A stretch of DNA of 64,000 nt from JAHEFT01 sp963700705 (GTDB lineage: Bacteria > Pseudomonadota > Gammaproteobacteria > Xanthomonadales > SZUA-36): the NCBI GenBank assembly GCA_963700705.1, contig CAVOYQ010000001.1, positions 62,001-126,000 of the forward strand. The letters are read 5' to 3'. Shown here piece by piece: positions 18,500 through 29,592 of the stretch. Positions within the stretch are counted from its first letter, which is position 1. Every line of letters starts with the position of its first letter. Made by a program: the position numbers and the translations under genes. Below the pieces are notes generated by a model. It did no database searches. It saw only the letters and a program-made list of their open reading frames with translations, and was not told where the DNA came from.

Positions 18500-19741
18500 C
18501 AGCATATGGGGGCAGACCAGAACGACGCCTTCCGCGGTCACCCGGAAGCGCTTGGCGTCTTCAGCGTGGTCTTCGCCGATCACTGTACCGTCGGGAATAA
18601 CACAGCGCTTGTCGATGATGGCCCGGGTGATCCGGCAGTGCTTTCCGATCTTTGCTTCCGGCAATACCACGGCCTGGATCACTTCACTGCCTTCATCCAC
18701 GGTGACGCTGGAAAACAGCAGGGACTGCCGCACGTAGGCGCCGGATACGATGCAGCCGCCTGAAACCATCGAGTTGGTGGCCATACCGACCCGTCCCGCG
18801 TCATCGAGCACGAATTTTGCCGGGGGCAGTTGTTCCTGGTAGGTCCAGATCGGCCAATCGGCGTCATACAGGTTCAGCTCGGGATTCACGTAGATCAGTT
18901 CGAGATTTGCGCGGAAAAAAGCGTCGACGGTTCCGACATCGCGCCAATAGCTCTGGGCGCGGGTCTTGACGTCATGAAACGGGTAGGCGAATACCCGGCA
19001 ATTCTCGATGCTCTGTGGAATGATGTTCTTGCCGAAATCATGCTGCGACTTCGGATCCCTCGCATCCGCCTCGAGGGTTTCAAGGAGAAATTTGGTGTTG
19101 AAGACATAGATGCCCATAGAAGCCATTGCCACGTCGGGGTTGCCCGGCACCGGCTGCGGGTTCGCCGGTTTCTCGTCGAAACCGGTCACGCGGTGATTTT
19201 CATCGATGGCTATCACGCCGAACCCGGTTGCCTCGTGCAGGGGCACACGGATCACGCCAACGGTAATATCCGCCTCGTTTTCGGTGTGTTGCGCGATCAT
19301 CGGGCCGTAGTCCATCTTGTAAATATGATCGCCCGCCAGGATCAACACGTGCTCCGGGTTCCGGTCGCGTATCAGGTTGAGGTTCTGGTAGATCGAATCG
19401 GCGGTTCCCTTGTACCAGTTTTCGTCGATCTGCTGCTGGGCCGGGACAATCTGGATGAACTCGCCGAATTCACCACGCAGGTAGCCCCAGCCCCGGTTCA
19501 CGTGCTGAATCAGGGATTGCGCCTTGTACTGGGTAAGGATATAGACCTGCCGGATGCCCGAGTTCACGCAGTTGGACAGCGGGAAATCAATGATGCGGAA
19601 TTTTCCGCCAAATGGCGTGGCCGGCTTGGCCCGGACCGCCGTCAGGTCTTCCAGCCTTGAGCCCCTTCCGCCGGCCATGATCATTGCCATGGTGCTGCGT
19701 GTCAAACGACTTACAAAACGTCCGGAATTCCTTGGATTCAT
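18497..19741 (-). CDS. glgC: Glucose-1-phosphate adenylyltransferase (ADP-glucose pyrophosphorylase)
   Basis: This 414-residue enzyme has the nucleotidyltransferase signature MIMAGGRGSRLEDLT, AKPATPFGGKFRIIDFPLSNC, WYKGTADSIYQNL and the ILAGDHIYKMDY metal site, followed by the left-handed beta-helix C-terminal domain. It makes ADP-glucose from ATP and glucose-1-phosphate and is the committed, allosterically controlled step of glycogen synthesis. Length is typical (E. coli 431). The start ATG 19741 is preceded by GGGAAG. It is divergent from glgB over an 80-base AT-rich spacer that must hold both promoters. Confidence 0.95.
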   Translation of the reverse strand: MNPRNSGRFVSRLTRSTMAMIMAGGRGSRLEDLTAVRAKPATPFGGKFRIIDFPLSNCVNSGIRQVYILTQYKAQSLIQHVNRGWGYLRGEFGEFIQIVPAQQQIDENWYKGTADSIYQNLNLIRDRNPEHVLILAGDHIYKMDYGPMIAQHTENEADITVGVIRVPLHEATGFGVIAIDENHRVTGFDEKPANPQPVPGNPDVAMASMGIYVFNTKFLLETLEADARDPKSQHDFGKNIIPQSIENCRVFAYPFHDVKTRAQSYWRDVGTVDAFFRANLELIYVNPELNLYDADWPIWTYQEQLPPAKFVLDDAGRVGMATNSMVSGGCIVSGAYVRQSLLFSSVTVDEGSEVIQAVVLPEAKIGKHCRITRAIIDKRCVIPDGTVIGEDHAEDAKRFRVTAEGVVLVCPHML

Positions 19742-19821
19742 AACACTTCCCGTCCTCTGTCTGTGCTACATTCATCATACGTATTTCATTAAGACAATTC
19801 AGTTAAATAAAGGCAAAAAAG

Positions 19822-22007
19822 TTGATTAAATCAACAAAAAATCGTTTTACATTGTCGGCCGACTCGCACGAAGTGGTGCAGTTGGCTGACGGATCGAACG
19901 GTGACCCGTTTGCGGTGCTGGGACGACACGCATGGGGAGACCGGGAAGTCTTTCGCTGTTTCCTCCCGAGGACACGCGGCGCCTGGCTTGGTGACCTCAA
20001 CCAGCCCATGGAACGCATTCCGGGCACCGACCTGTTTGAGCGCCTGGCCGGACCCGGTGAAATTGCTCCGCACTACCTGATTATCCGCGAAACGGATGGC
20101 GGTGAGCGGGTCGAGAGTTTCGACGCATACAGCTTCTGGCCCCAGTTGAATGCGGATGAAATGGACGCTTTCCATCATGGCCACCACCGCTACGCCCAGC
20201 AGATGCTCGGCGCCCGCCCGTATACGGTTGACGATATAGCCGGAACGCTCTTCGCGGTATGGGCGCCCAATGCCGGGCGGGTCAGCGTGATTGGTGATTT
20301 CAACGAATGGGACGGCCGCTGCCACCCGATGCGAAAACACGCCCACCCGGGAATCTGGGAATTGTTTATTCCCGGTGTGTCGGGCGCGCGATACAAATTT
20401 GAAATCCGGAATGCGGAGACCGGCGCGCTTTTCATCAAGACTGACCCGTTCGCCCGCGCCTGCGAATATCGTCCAGGGACAGCGAGCCTGGTCAGTGGCC
20501 CGCCGCGGCACGAGTGGCAAGACGCCGAATGGATGAAAAAAAGAAAGGCCGGCGGTTGGCACGCCCGGCCAATGTCCGTGTACGAGGTGCACCTGGGTTC
20601 CTGGCGGCGCAACGAGGACGGCAGTTTCATGGGTTACCGCAGGCTGGCAGAGGAGCTATGCGCTTATGTCAGGCACATGGGATTCACCCACGTTGAGCTG
20701 ATGCCCATCATGGAACACCCGCTCGATGAATCATGGGGCTACCAGACAACCGGTTATTTTGCCCCGACCAGCCGTTTTGGCTCGCCGGATGATTTCCGGG
20801 CTTTCGTCGATCATTTTCACCAGAACGGAATTGGCGTGTTGCTGGATTGGGTTCCTGCGCATTTCCCCCGCGACGAACACGGCCTGGCGTCTTTCGATGG
20901 ACAGGCCTTGTTTGAATACCACGAACCCATCAAGGCCGGGCATCCGGACTGGGGCACCCTGGTATTCAATTACGAACGCCGGGAGGTTCGCAGTTTCCTG
21001 GTATCGAACGCGGTTTACTGGATGAGGGAATTCCATCTCGACGGTCTCAGGGTGGATGCCGTGGCATCCATGCTGTACCTGAATTTTTCACGCGAGGAAG
21101 GGCAATGGCTGCCCAACAGGGACGGCGGAAACACCAATTACGAAGCGGTTGATTTCCTGCGCCACTTGAATGAAGCGGTCGGCCAGGAGTGTCCGGGCTG
21201 CGTCATGATCGCCGAAGAATCAAGTGCCTGGCCCGGCGTGACCCGGGCTACTTCAGAGGGCGGGCTGGGCTTTGGCCTGAAGTGGAACATGGGTTGGATG
21301 CACGACACGCTGGATTACTTTTCCAAAGAATCAGTCCACCGCAAATATCACCAGGAAATGCTGACGTTCGGCCCGGTTTATGCATTTCATGAAAACTTCA
21401 TGCTGCCGTTGTCGCATGACGAAGTCGTCCATCTGAAAAAGTCGCTGTACGGCAAAATGCCGGGTGATGAATGGCAGAAATTCGCCAACCTGCGCCTGCT
21501 CCTGACCTACCAGTGGGCCTACCCGGGCAAACAACTCCTGTTCATGGGGGGCGAATTCGCGCAGCAGGAGGAATGGAATTCCGGCGTGGCGCTGAGTTGG
21601 GAACGCAGCAGGGAACACCTGCCTGCGGCCCTGGGCTCGATGCTGACCACGCTCAACCACCTGCAAACCGATCATTCCGCCTTATCGGAGTGGGATTGCG
21701 ATACCCGTGGTTTCGAGTGGCTCAGCGGTGATGACCGTGATCAGTCCGTGATCAGTTTCCTGCGCAAGTCCCGGCACGAGTCGCTGGTGGTCGTGCTCAA
21801 CTTCACCCCGGTAGCGCGGGAACACTACCGGATACCAGTGCCGGGGCCCGGGGTTTACCGTGAAATCTTTAATTCAGACGCGGTCGGTTTTGGCGGGTCC
21901 GGAGTCGAGAACCCCGGTGACCGCCATGCGCAGAACATTCCGCACAGCGGCAGGGAGCACAGCCTGTGTCTTATCCTGCCGCCGTTGGCCGGACTGATTC
22001 TGCAGTA

Positions 22008-22017
<10 letters not shown>
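19822..22017 (+). CDS. glgB: 1,4-alpha-glucan branching enzyme
   Basis: This GH13 branching enzyme of 731 residues has an N-terminal carbohydrate-binding module region (DPFAVLGRHAWGDREVFRCF), a second CBM48 (FAVWAPNAGRVSVIGDFNEW), the catalytic Asp in DGLRVDAVASMLYL, the catalytic Glu in MIAEESSAWPGVT and the third acidic residue region LPLSHDEVVHLKKSL. It introduces alpha-1,6 branches in glycogen. The start TTG 19822 follows an AAGG ten bases upstream; a second TTG at 19852 is possible. Its 3' end overlaps that of the convergent glgP by 10 bases. Confidence 0.95.
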
Positions 22018-24446
<2,429 letters not shown>

Positions 24447-24449
24447 TCA

Positions 24450-24857
24450 TTAATCCTGCGTATGTACGCCTTTGAGTACAATATCCGTGTAACTGACCAG
24501 GCCGATGATCTTGCCGTCCTGGATGACCGGAGCGCGCGACAGTCCAAAGTTGTCGAACAGTCTCGTGCAATACCGGATGTCCATCCGGGGGTCGACGCCC
24601 ACGACCGGCTTTGACATGATTTCATACATATTGACGCGGTTCGGTGAGAGGTCGGGAGCCAGTACGCGCTTGGCGATATCGCGGAACATCACCACCCCGA
24701 ATTCGTCATCCTCGTCGCGCTTGTCAACGATAATCGTGCGGGTTTCAGGGTATTTCATGTTCTTCAGCGCGTCGGCAACCGTGGTCATGCCATCCACGAT
24801 GTCCACACCACTTTTCATGACTTCAGCGACCCGAACAATAGGTTTTGCGGGTTTCAT
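24450..24857 (-). CDS. CBS-domain pair protein
   Basis: This 135-residue protein consists of two CBS motifs: VAEVMKSGVDIVDGMTTVADALKNM with GVVMFRDIAKRV, then MYEIMSKPVVGVDPRMDIRY with APVIQDGKIIGLVSYTDIVLKG. CBS pairs (Bateman modules) bind adenosine nucleotides and report energy charge. It stands alone without an enzymatic domain, so it probably acts on a partner. Its start overlaps the PII-like stop by 4 bases (24854-24857) and its stop is 3 bases before glgP, so the partner may be the DUF1538 proteins, the PII-like protein or GlgP (inference). Confidence 0.9.
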   Translation of the reverse strand: MKPAKPIVRVAEVMKSGVDIVDGMTTVADALKNMKYPETRTIIVDKRDEDDEFGVVMFRDIAKRVLAPDLSPNRVNMYEIMSKPVVGVDPRMDIRYCTRLFDNFGLSRAPVIQDGKIIGLVSYTDIVLKGVHTQD

Positions 24858-25204
24858 ATCCTCTCCTCCACGGTTCCTACCAGCGCACTGATCTGGTGCC
24901 TGACGCCGATTGCGTCCTCGACATCGACCTGGAACGCAATTCCGGTGCCGGAAGTCTGGTCGAATTTTCCGACCTGCGCAATCTTTTCCAGGACGAAGCG
25001 GCTGAGATGTTCCTCGACCAGCATCAGGATCACGTCCACCTGGTTGCCGACACTCAAGCCGAGAAAAGTTTTGGTGGGGCTCAGGCCTTCACCTCGCGCC
25101 TGATTCAGCACGGTTGCCCCGGTGGCGCCTTCTTCCCGAGCCGCTGCCAGTATTTCACTCGTGTGTTGATCTTCAACCATCACGACTATCAGTTTGAAAT
25201 GCAT
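24854..25204 (-). CDS. PII-like (GlnB-fold) regulatory protein
   Basis: This 116-residue protein has the ferredoxin-like GlnB fold pattern: MHFKLIVVMVEDQHTSEILAAARE at the N-terminus, ATGATVLNQARGEG near the T-loop start, KTFLGLSVGNQVDVILMLVEE, and GTGIAFQVDVEDAIGV near the C-terminus. It lacks the classical PII uridylylation tyrosine motif, so it belongs with the broader PII-like proteins found next to DUF1538 transporters. Such proteins bind nucleotides or other small ligands and control a membrane partner. It lies 21 bases downstream of the second DUF1538 gene and overlaps the CBS gene. Confidence 0.87.
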   Translation of the reverse strand: MHFKLIVVMVEDQHTSEILAAAREEGATGATVLNQARGEGLSPTKTFLGLSVGNQVDVILMLVEEHLSRFVLEKIAQVGKFDQTSGTGIAFQVDVEDAIGVRHQISALVGTVEERI

Positions 25205-25225
25205 GTTGTTTCCTCTTTCTTCACT

Positions 25226-26026
25226 TTAAGTTGAATTTTCCTGGGCAGAGATTTTCCTGCGCTCCCTGCGGGTCAGCCATTCGCTGAGTTGCGCATAGGC
25301 CATCACCGAGATCATCGGGAAAAGACTGGCAAATGCGATGAGTCCGAAACCGTCCAGCAATGCGCTGCGGCCGGGTATGGTTTCCGCCAGTCCCAGCCCC
25401 AGGGCTGCAACGAGCGGAACAGTAACCGTGGAAGTGGTGACGCCGCCGGAATCGTAAGCGAGCGGAATAATCGCCCGCGGCGCGAACATCGTCTGGATAA
25501 TGACGATGATGTATCCGGTTGTGATGTACCAGTGCAGCGGCGTCCCGGTAACGATTCTGAACGCACCCATGGCCACGCCGACAGCGACGCCGATTGCAAC
25601 GGCAACACGCAGGCCATTGACCGTAATGGTGCCGCCTGAAACCTGGTTGGCCTTGATCGATACCGCGATAAGCGCAGGTTCCGCGATCGTTGTTGCAAAC
25701 CCGATCGCTGCGGCAAAAACGTAGACCCACATGTAGTCGGTCCAGGAAAACTCCCCGTTCGCCAAGGCGTCCGCGCCCAGCACGAAGGCCGGCGAAGTGA
25801 GTTGTTCCGCCATCAGCCGGCCCAGTGGAAACAGCGCCAGTTCCAGCCCCTCGAGGAAAAAGGCCAGGCCAATCAGCACGCACAGCAAGCCGATGAATAC
25901 GCCCGAAGGATTGGGGATCGGGCGTCGCAGCACCAGCACCTGGAATCCGATCAGGATACCGGCAATCGGCAGCACGTCCCTGAGCAGGCTGATCACTGTT
26001 TTGCCGAAATGGAGTAGCTCTTCCAT
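25226..26026 (-). CDS. DUF1538 family membrane protein (second copy)
   Basis: This 266-residue polytopic protein has about seven or eight helices with FLEGLELALFPLGRLMAEQL, FATTIAEPALIAVSIKA and GGVTTSTVTVPLVAALGLGLAE. These repeat-like motifs also occur in the upstream DUF1538 copy, including the EPAL and GGVTTSTVTVP segments. Function is unknown; a transport or channel role is often inferred for the family. I start it at ATG 26026 (MEELLHFGKTVISLL). A longer frame to 26149 would run into the MITE and must be discarded. The MITE ends only seven bases upstream of the ATG, so no ribosome binding site from the original operon survives next to it. Confidence 0.87.
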   Translation of the reverse strand: MEELLHFGKTVISLLRDVLPIAGILIGFQVLVLRRPIPNPSGVFIGLLCVLIGLAFFLEGLELALFPLGRLMAEQLTSPAFVLGADALANGEFSWTDYMWVYVFAAAIGFATTIAEPALIAVSIKANQVSGGTITVNGLRVAVAIGVAVGVAMGAFRIVTGTPLHWYITTGYIIVIIQTMFAPRAIIPLAYDSGGVTTSTVTVPLVAALGLGLAETIPGRSALLDGFGLIAFASLFPMISVMAYAQLSEWLTRRERRKISAQENST

Positions 26027-26033
26027 CGAATTA

Positions 26034-26300
26034 GGGCCTGTTAACACTATGCGGATGCCCAGCGTTGGCTCTCCAATTGAGCCAGGCAAGACGCGCAGAG
26101 CGCAGTTTGGTTGCTCCAAATAAGCGATAAGCAACGCCGCATGGCTCAATTGGAGAGCCTACCCTTCGGGACAAGGCCATTTTTCCGCATGACTGCGTTG
26201 CAGTTTCGCTCATGTACCCCGGGTACACTTCGCTCGATGCGCCTTGTCCTGCAAAAAAATGACCGATGTCGATGGGTATCCGCATAGTGTTAACAGGCCC
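26034..26300. mobile_element. 267-bp MITE with TA target duplication inserted between two DUF1538 genes
   Basis: The ends are perfect inverted copies starting GGGCCTGTTAACA (26034-26056 and 26278-26300), flanked by TA at 26032-26033 and 26301-26302. Inside is another inverted pair, CTCCAATTGAGCC/GGCTCAATTGGAG. There is no coding capacity. Without the element the stop of the first DUF1538 gene would lie about eight bases from the start of the second, so it interrupts a formerly tight operon. The ends suggest an IS630/Tc1-type parent. It is unrelated in sequence to the 5855-6131 element apart from the GGG start and TA target. Confidence 0.88.
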
Positions 26301-26303
26301 TAG

Positions 26304-27039
26304 TTAAAAAAACATGCCGTAAGCCATGACAAAAATCATGGGGGTGAGTGAGGCAAATGCGATCAGGCCGAATCCGTCGATCATCGGGTCACGGCCCCGG
26401 ATACTCTTCGCCAGCCCGATACCCAGTGCCGCGACCAGCGGCACGGTTACCGTGGAGGTGGTTACGCCGCCCGAGTCATAAGCGATGCCGATGATTTCCC
26501 TGGGGGCGAAAAAAGTCATGATCACCACACCCAGGTAGCCGCCGATGATCAGGTATTGCACCGGCCATCCCTTCAGGATCCGGATAACACCGACCAAAAT
26601 GGCAAAGCCCACGGCCAGTGCAACCACCAGCCGCAGACCGATGGCGTAACTGTCGCGCGCCGCATCTGCGTTCTCGATGACACCGCCGGTTGCGGCGATG
26701 GACGCCGCTTCATCTGCGATCGCGATCAGGGCCGGTTCAGCGACCGTGGTGCCAAATCCCAACGTGAATGAAAACAACAGGAGCAGCCAGAGGTTGCCTT
26801 TCTTGACGAAGCTGTAGGCCATTTCTTCGCCCAGCGGAAACAGGGCCATTTGCAGCCCCAGCACAAAAAGGGTCAGGCCGACCAGGACCATCAGACCGCC
26901 TGACAGGATCTGCCAGATATTGGGTACGCCCTGGTTGAGCACGACCAGCTGGAAAAAAGCCGATCACCAGTATGATGGGAACCAGGTCCTGGAAACTCTG
27001 GCGCAGCGAGCGCAAAAATTGAAGAATGAGGGCTTTCAC
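26304..27039 (-). CDS. DUF1538 family membrane protein (first copy, frameshifted at an A6/T6 run)
   Basis: This is about 244 residues once one T of the T6 run (A6 on the plus strand, near 26953-26958) is removed: VKALILQFLRSLRQSFQDLVPIILVIGFF then joins QLVVLNQGVPNIWQILSGGL. It has the same motifs as its neighbour (FGTTVAEPALIAIADEAA, GGVTTSTVTVPLVAALGIGLAK), so the two form a homologous pair, probably the two halves of one heteromeric or tandem-duplicated transporter. The GTG start at 27039 overlaps the stop of the amidohydrolase gene (GTGA). The C-terminus ends with MFF just before the MITE. Confidence 0.82.
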
Positions 27040-27902
27040 TCGACCGGGTTGACCCCCGCAGAGGTCAGCGGACGGTACAGGTTTCTGTCGGCGAGGATGT
27101 CCCGCAGGGCTGTAGCCAGGATACCGGCCCATTTCCTGGCGCCGCTTTCCTCTTTTACCAGGTCCTGGCGGACTTCGATGCCGACGTGTGGCAGGCCGGC
27201 CGGTTCAGCGTGGTGATCAATGGTGAAATCATGCGGGTGACGGCCGGAATAGGGCTCATTATCGCCCACGCAGACTCCGTCCATGCCCGCCAGCCGTTTG
27301 ATCATCGGGGCGGGTATCCGCGGGTCCTTGTCCCACATGATGCCAACGTGCCAGGGCCGCACGACGCGGTCGAAAACCGGGGAACAGGTGTGAACTGCAA
27401 TCATGGCCGGCACGATACCTTGCTCTGAAAACCGGCTGAGCCGTTGCGCGATCCGGTCGTGGTAGGGGGCGAAAAAAGATTGCACGCGCAACGCCCTCTG
27501 TTGCGGGTCCAGACCGATATTCCCGGGGATCGAAATTCCGTCGCTGATTTCAGGAATGGCGGTCGGATCCGCGGGGTTTCGGTTGGGGTCGATAATCAGA
27601 CGTGAAAAACCCGCAAGTACGGCCTGGGCGTCCAGTTCATCGGCCAGGAAACGGACCAGCTTGTCCACCCCGATATCCCAGGCGACATGGCGTTCCAAAA
27701 CCCAGTCTGCCAGGCCCAGCTGGCTGAGGGACGCCGGAAAAAACGGGCTCGCGTGATCCGCAACCACCAGCACGGGTGATTTCCCGTGATCATTATAGGT
27801 CGTGTAGGGCGGGGGATCTCCGGGCCCGATCAGGGGGTAAGCGCCTCCGTTCTCCGGGTAGTTTTGATAGTGTGCGTAGCCGGTTGGCCTGATCCTGCTC
27901 AA
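27036..27902 (-). CDS. N-formylglutamate amidohydrolase family protein
   Basis: This 288-residue protein matches the N-formylglutamate deformylase/amidohydrolase family (PF05013): PVLVVADHASPFFPAS, ERHVAWDIGVDKL, AGFSRLIIDPNRNP, AVHTCSPVF and the late NEPYSGRHPHDFTIDHHAE and GLPHVGIEVRQDLV. The conserved His and Asp/Glu residues are consistent with a zinc hydrolase. Named members hydrolyse N-formyl-L-glutamate in histidine degradation, but no hut genes are near. Sharing an operon with DUF1538 suggests a different substrate or a signalling role. Its stop overlaps the DUF1538 start, so they are translationally coupled. Confidence 0.85.
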   Translation of the reverse strand: MSRIRPTGYAHYQNYPENGGAYPLIGPGDPPPYTTYNDHGKSPVLVVADHASPFFPASLSQLGLADWVLERHVAWDIGVDKLVRFLADELDAQAVLAGFSRLIIDPNRNPADPTAIPEISDGISIPGNIGLDPQQRALRVQSFFAPYHDRIAQRLSRFSEQGIVPAMIAVHTCSPVFDRVVRPWHVGIMWDKDPRIPAPMIKRLAGMDGVCVGDNEPYSGRHPHDFTIDHHAEPAGLPHVGIEVRQDLVKEESGARKWAGILATALRDILADRNLYRPLTSAGVNPVE

Positions 27903-27917
27903 TCCGGATTCTCCTGC

Positions 27918-29444
27918 TTACGGGTCGCCAACGGCCTTCTCCAGGGCTGCGCACACTGTCTTGAGAACCTTTATTCTTCCATATGCCTTGTTTTGGTTCT
28001 CGACCAGGATCCAGGGAGATTTCTGCACCGAGGTCTGCTGGATCATTTCATGGGCGGCGAGACTGTATTCGTCCCACCGCTCCCGGTTACGCCAATCCTC
28101 GTCACACAGTTTCCAGCTCTTGTGCGGTGTTTCTTCCCGGGCTTTGAATCGCCTCAATTGCTCGTCCTTGCTGATGTGCATCCAGAATTTCAGCAGTACG
28201 ATGCCGTGCTCCAGCAGTTGGTCCTCGAAGTCATTGATCTCGGAAAACGCCCGGCGCCACTCGTCGTCACCGGCAAACTGCTCGATGCGTTCGACCAGCA
28301 CCCGGCCATACCAGCTCCGGTCGAATATGGTTGCCCTGCCGGCCCGGGGTATGCAGTTCCAGAACCGCCACAGGTAGTGGTGAGCATTTTCGATATCCGT
28401 CGGTGCGGCGAACGGATACACCTTGTAGTAACGCGCATCCATGGCGCCCGTGATCCGTCTTATCGCACCGCCTTTGCCGGCTGCGTCCGGGCCTTCGAAC
28501 ACCAGGGTCATCGAAATTTTCCGCTGAACGGCCTTCTGGTGCAGACCGGCCAGTTTCGCCTTGTAGAAGGTAAGTTCTTTTTGATAGGTCTTTTTGTCCA
28601 GTGTCAACGAAAGGTCGAGTCCGTCCATGATGGTACGCACCGGGTTTGTATCGCCATTCGCAGGGGTGATTTCGCTGAGCCTGGACTGCACCTGTTGGCG
28701 CATTTCCACCAGGTATTTCTTGCGGATTTGCTGGGTCACCAGGTGGCGCTCCAGTGTCTGCTGGAATACTTCACCGACCCGAATACTGCGATAATTGAAA
28801 TCCGCACCTTCGACAATTTCCCACGGGGCGTGACCGGTATTGGTGTAGGAAATGATGCGCTCCGCGGCTTCGATGAACTTGTCGTACATTTCCCAGTGTT
28901 TCCAGTCCTCGGGCAGCATGCGCCAGCTGCGCAGCGGGTCGTTTTCCAGCAACTGGAGACGTTTTTTCTGTACTTTACGGCTGATGTGCATCCAGAACTT
29001 CAGGACCATGGCGCCATCGTCCGCCAGGGCTTTTTCAAAAGCGTTGATGCGGTCGAGTTCGTGGGTGAACTCGACCGGGGTAATCCGGCCGTAAACATAA
29101 TCCAGCAGCGGGCGCGAATAGCGGCCGCTCATGTGAAAAGCGATCTGGCCTTTGGGCGGTGTGAAACGCCAGAAACGCCAGAACGTCGGGCGCTCTCGCT
29201 CTTCGTCGGATGGCTCGGTGTACGCATGGTTCATGATCCAGCGGGTGTCCATCCACTTGTTGAGCAGGTTGACGGATCCGCCTTTGCCGGCGCCGCGGAC
29301 GCCGGCAAAATCCACCAGGACCGGAAAATCCCCTTCTTTGCGCAGTCGTTGCTGCAACTCGAGCAGGTTTTCCCACAGCAACAGTTCCCGTTGCTTGAAT
29401 TCCTTCTTCGATAGTTTTTGTCCCAATTCTGCTGTCTGGAACAT
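27918..29444 (-). CDS. pap: Polyphosphate:AMP phosphotransferase (two-domain PPK2)
   Basis: This 508-residue protein has two tandem PPK2 domains, as in known polyphosphate:AMP phosphotransferases. The C-terminal domain has an intact Walker A (EGPDAAGKGG, about residues 317-326), the lid segment FWNCIPRAGRATIFDRSWYGRV and FWMHISKDEQLRRF. The N-terminal domain has GVRGAGKGG (about 48-56), in which the usual Pro-Asp is replaced, so it may be less active. It makes ADP from AMP and polyphosphate. ATG 29444, behind GGAGAGG, is preferred over the upstream in-frame ATG at 29495. It precedes the amidohydrolase by 15 bases and may head the whole minus-strand operon. Confidence 0.93.
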   Translation of the reverse strand: MFQTAELGQKLSKKEFKQRELLLWENLLELQQRLRKEGDFPVLVDFAGVRGAGKGGSVNLLNKWMDTRWIMNHAYTEPSDEERERPTFWRFWRFTPPKGQIAFHMSGRYSRPLLDYVYGRITPVEFTHELDRINAFEKALADDGAMVLKFWMHISRKVQKKRLQLLENDPLRSWRMLPEDWKHWEMYDKFIEAAERIISYTNTGHAPWEIVEGADFNYRSIRVGEVFQQTLERHLVTQQIRKKYLVEMRQQVQSRLSEITPANGDTNPVRTIMDGLDLSLTLDKKTYQKELTFYKAKLAGLHQKAVQRKISMTLVFEGPDAAGKGGAIRRITGAMDARYYKVYPFAAPTDIENAHHYLWRFWNCIPRAGRATIFDRSWYGRVLVERIEQFAGDDEWRRAFSEINDFEDQLLEHGIVLLKFWMHISKDEQLRRFKAREETPHKSWKLCDEDWRNRERWDEYSLAAHEMIQQTSVQKSPWILVENQNKAYGRIKVLKTVCAALEKAVGDP

Positions 29445-29524
29445 GAAAGAACCTCTCCGGTCAATTAAATGGCGTGGGAAAGATATCACAGTCACAGCCG
29501 AATGCCGCCTGGAAACAACCCAAC

Positions 29525-29554
29525 TTGCTTCGCACAGTATAAAGCACAGATAAT
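29525..29554 (+). promoter_or_regulatory. Candidate sigma-70 promoter for the 2-phosphoglycerate kinase gene
   Basis: A TTGCTT -35 (29525-29530) and GATAAT -10 (29549-29554) are separated by 18 bases, in the 148-base divergent spacer between pap and the kinase. The predicted start point is about 30 bases before the TTG start codon. Sequence match only. Confidence 0.35.
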
Positions 29555-29592
29555 CACGTGACCCAGATCAAGCAACACGCTGCATCAATCCA

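Noticed and set aside
19820..19834. GTTGATTAAATCAAC palindrome as an operator at the glgB start
   Set aside because: It overlaps the TTG start codon and first codons; AT-rich symmetry of this length can arise by chance, and no regulator points to it.
26027..26149. N-terminal extension of the second DUF1538 gene to 26149
   Set aside because: The extra residues are encoded by the MITE, and the family N-terminus starts at MEELLHFGKT.
27786..29414. A 542-codon plus-strand open frame opposite the polyphosphate:AMP phosphotransferase gene
   Set aside because: It lies antisense to a clearly recognised two-domain PPK2 protein and its translation has no family motifs. Long antisense frames are expected in GC-rich DNA.
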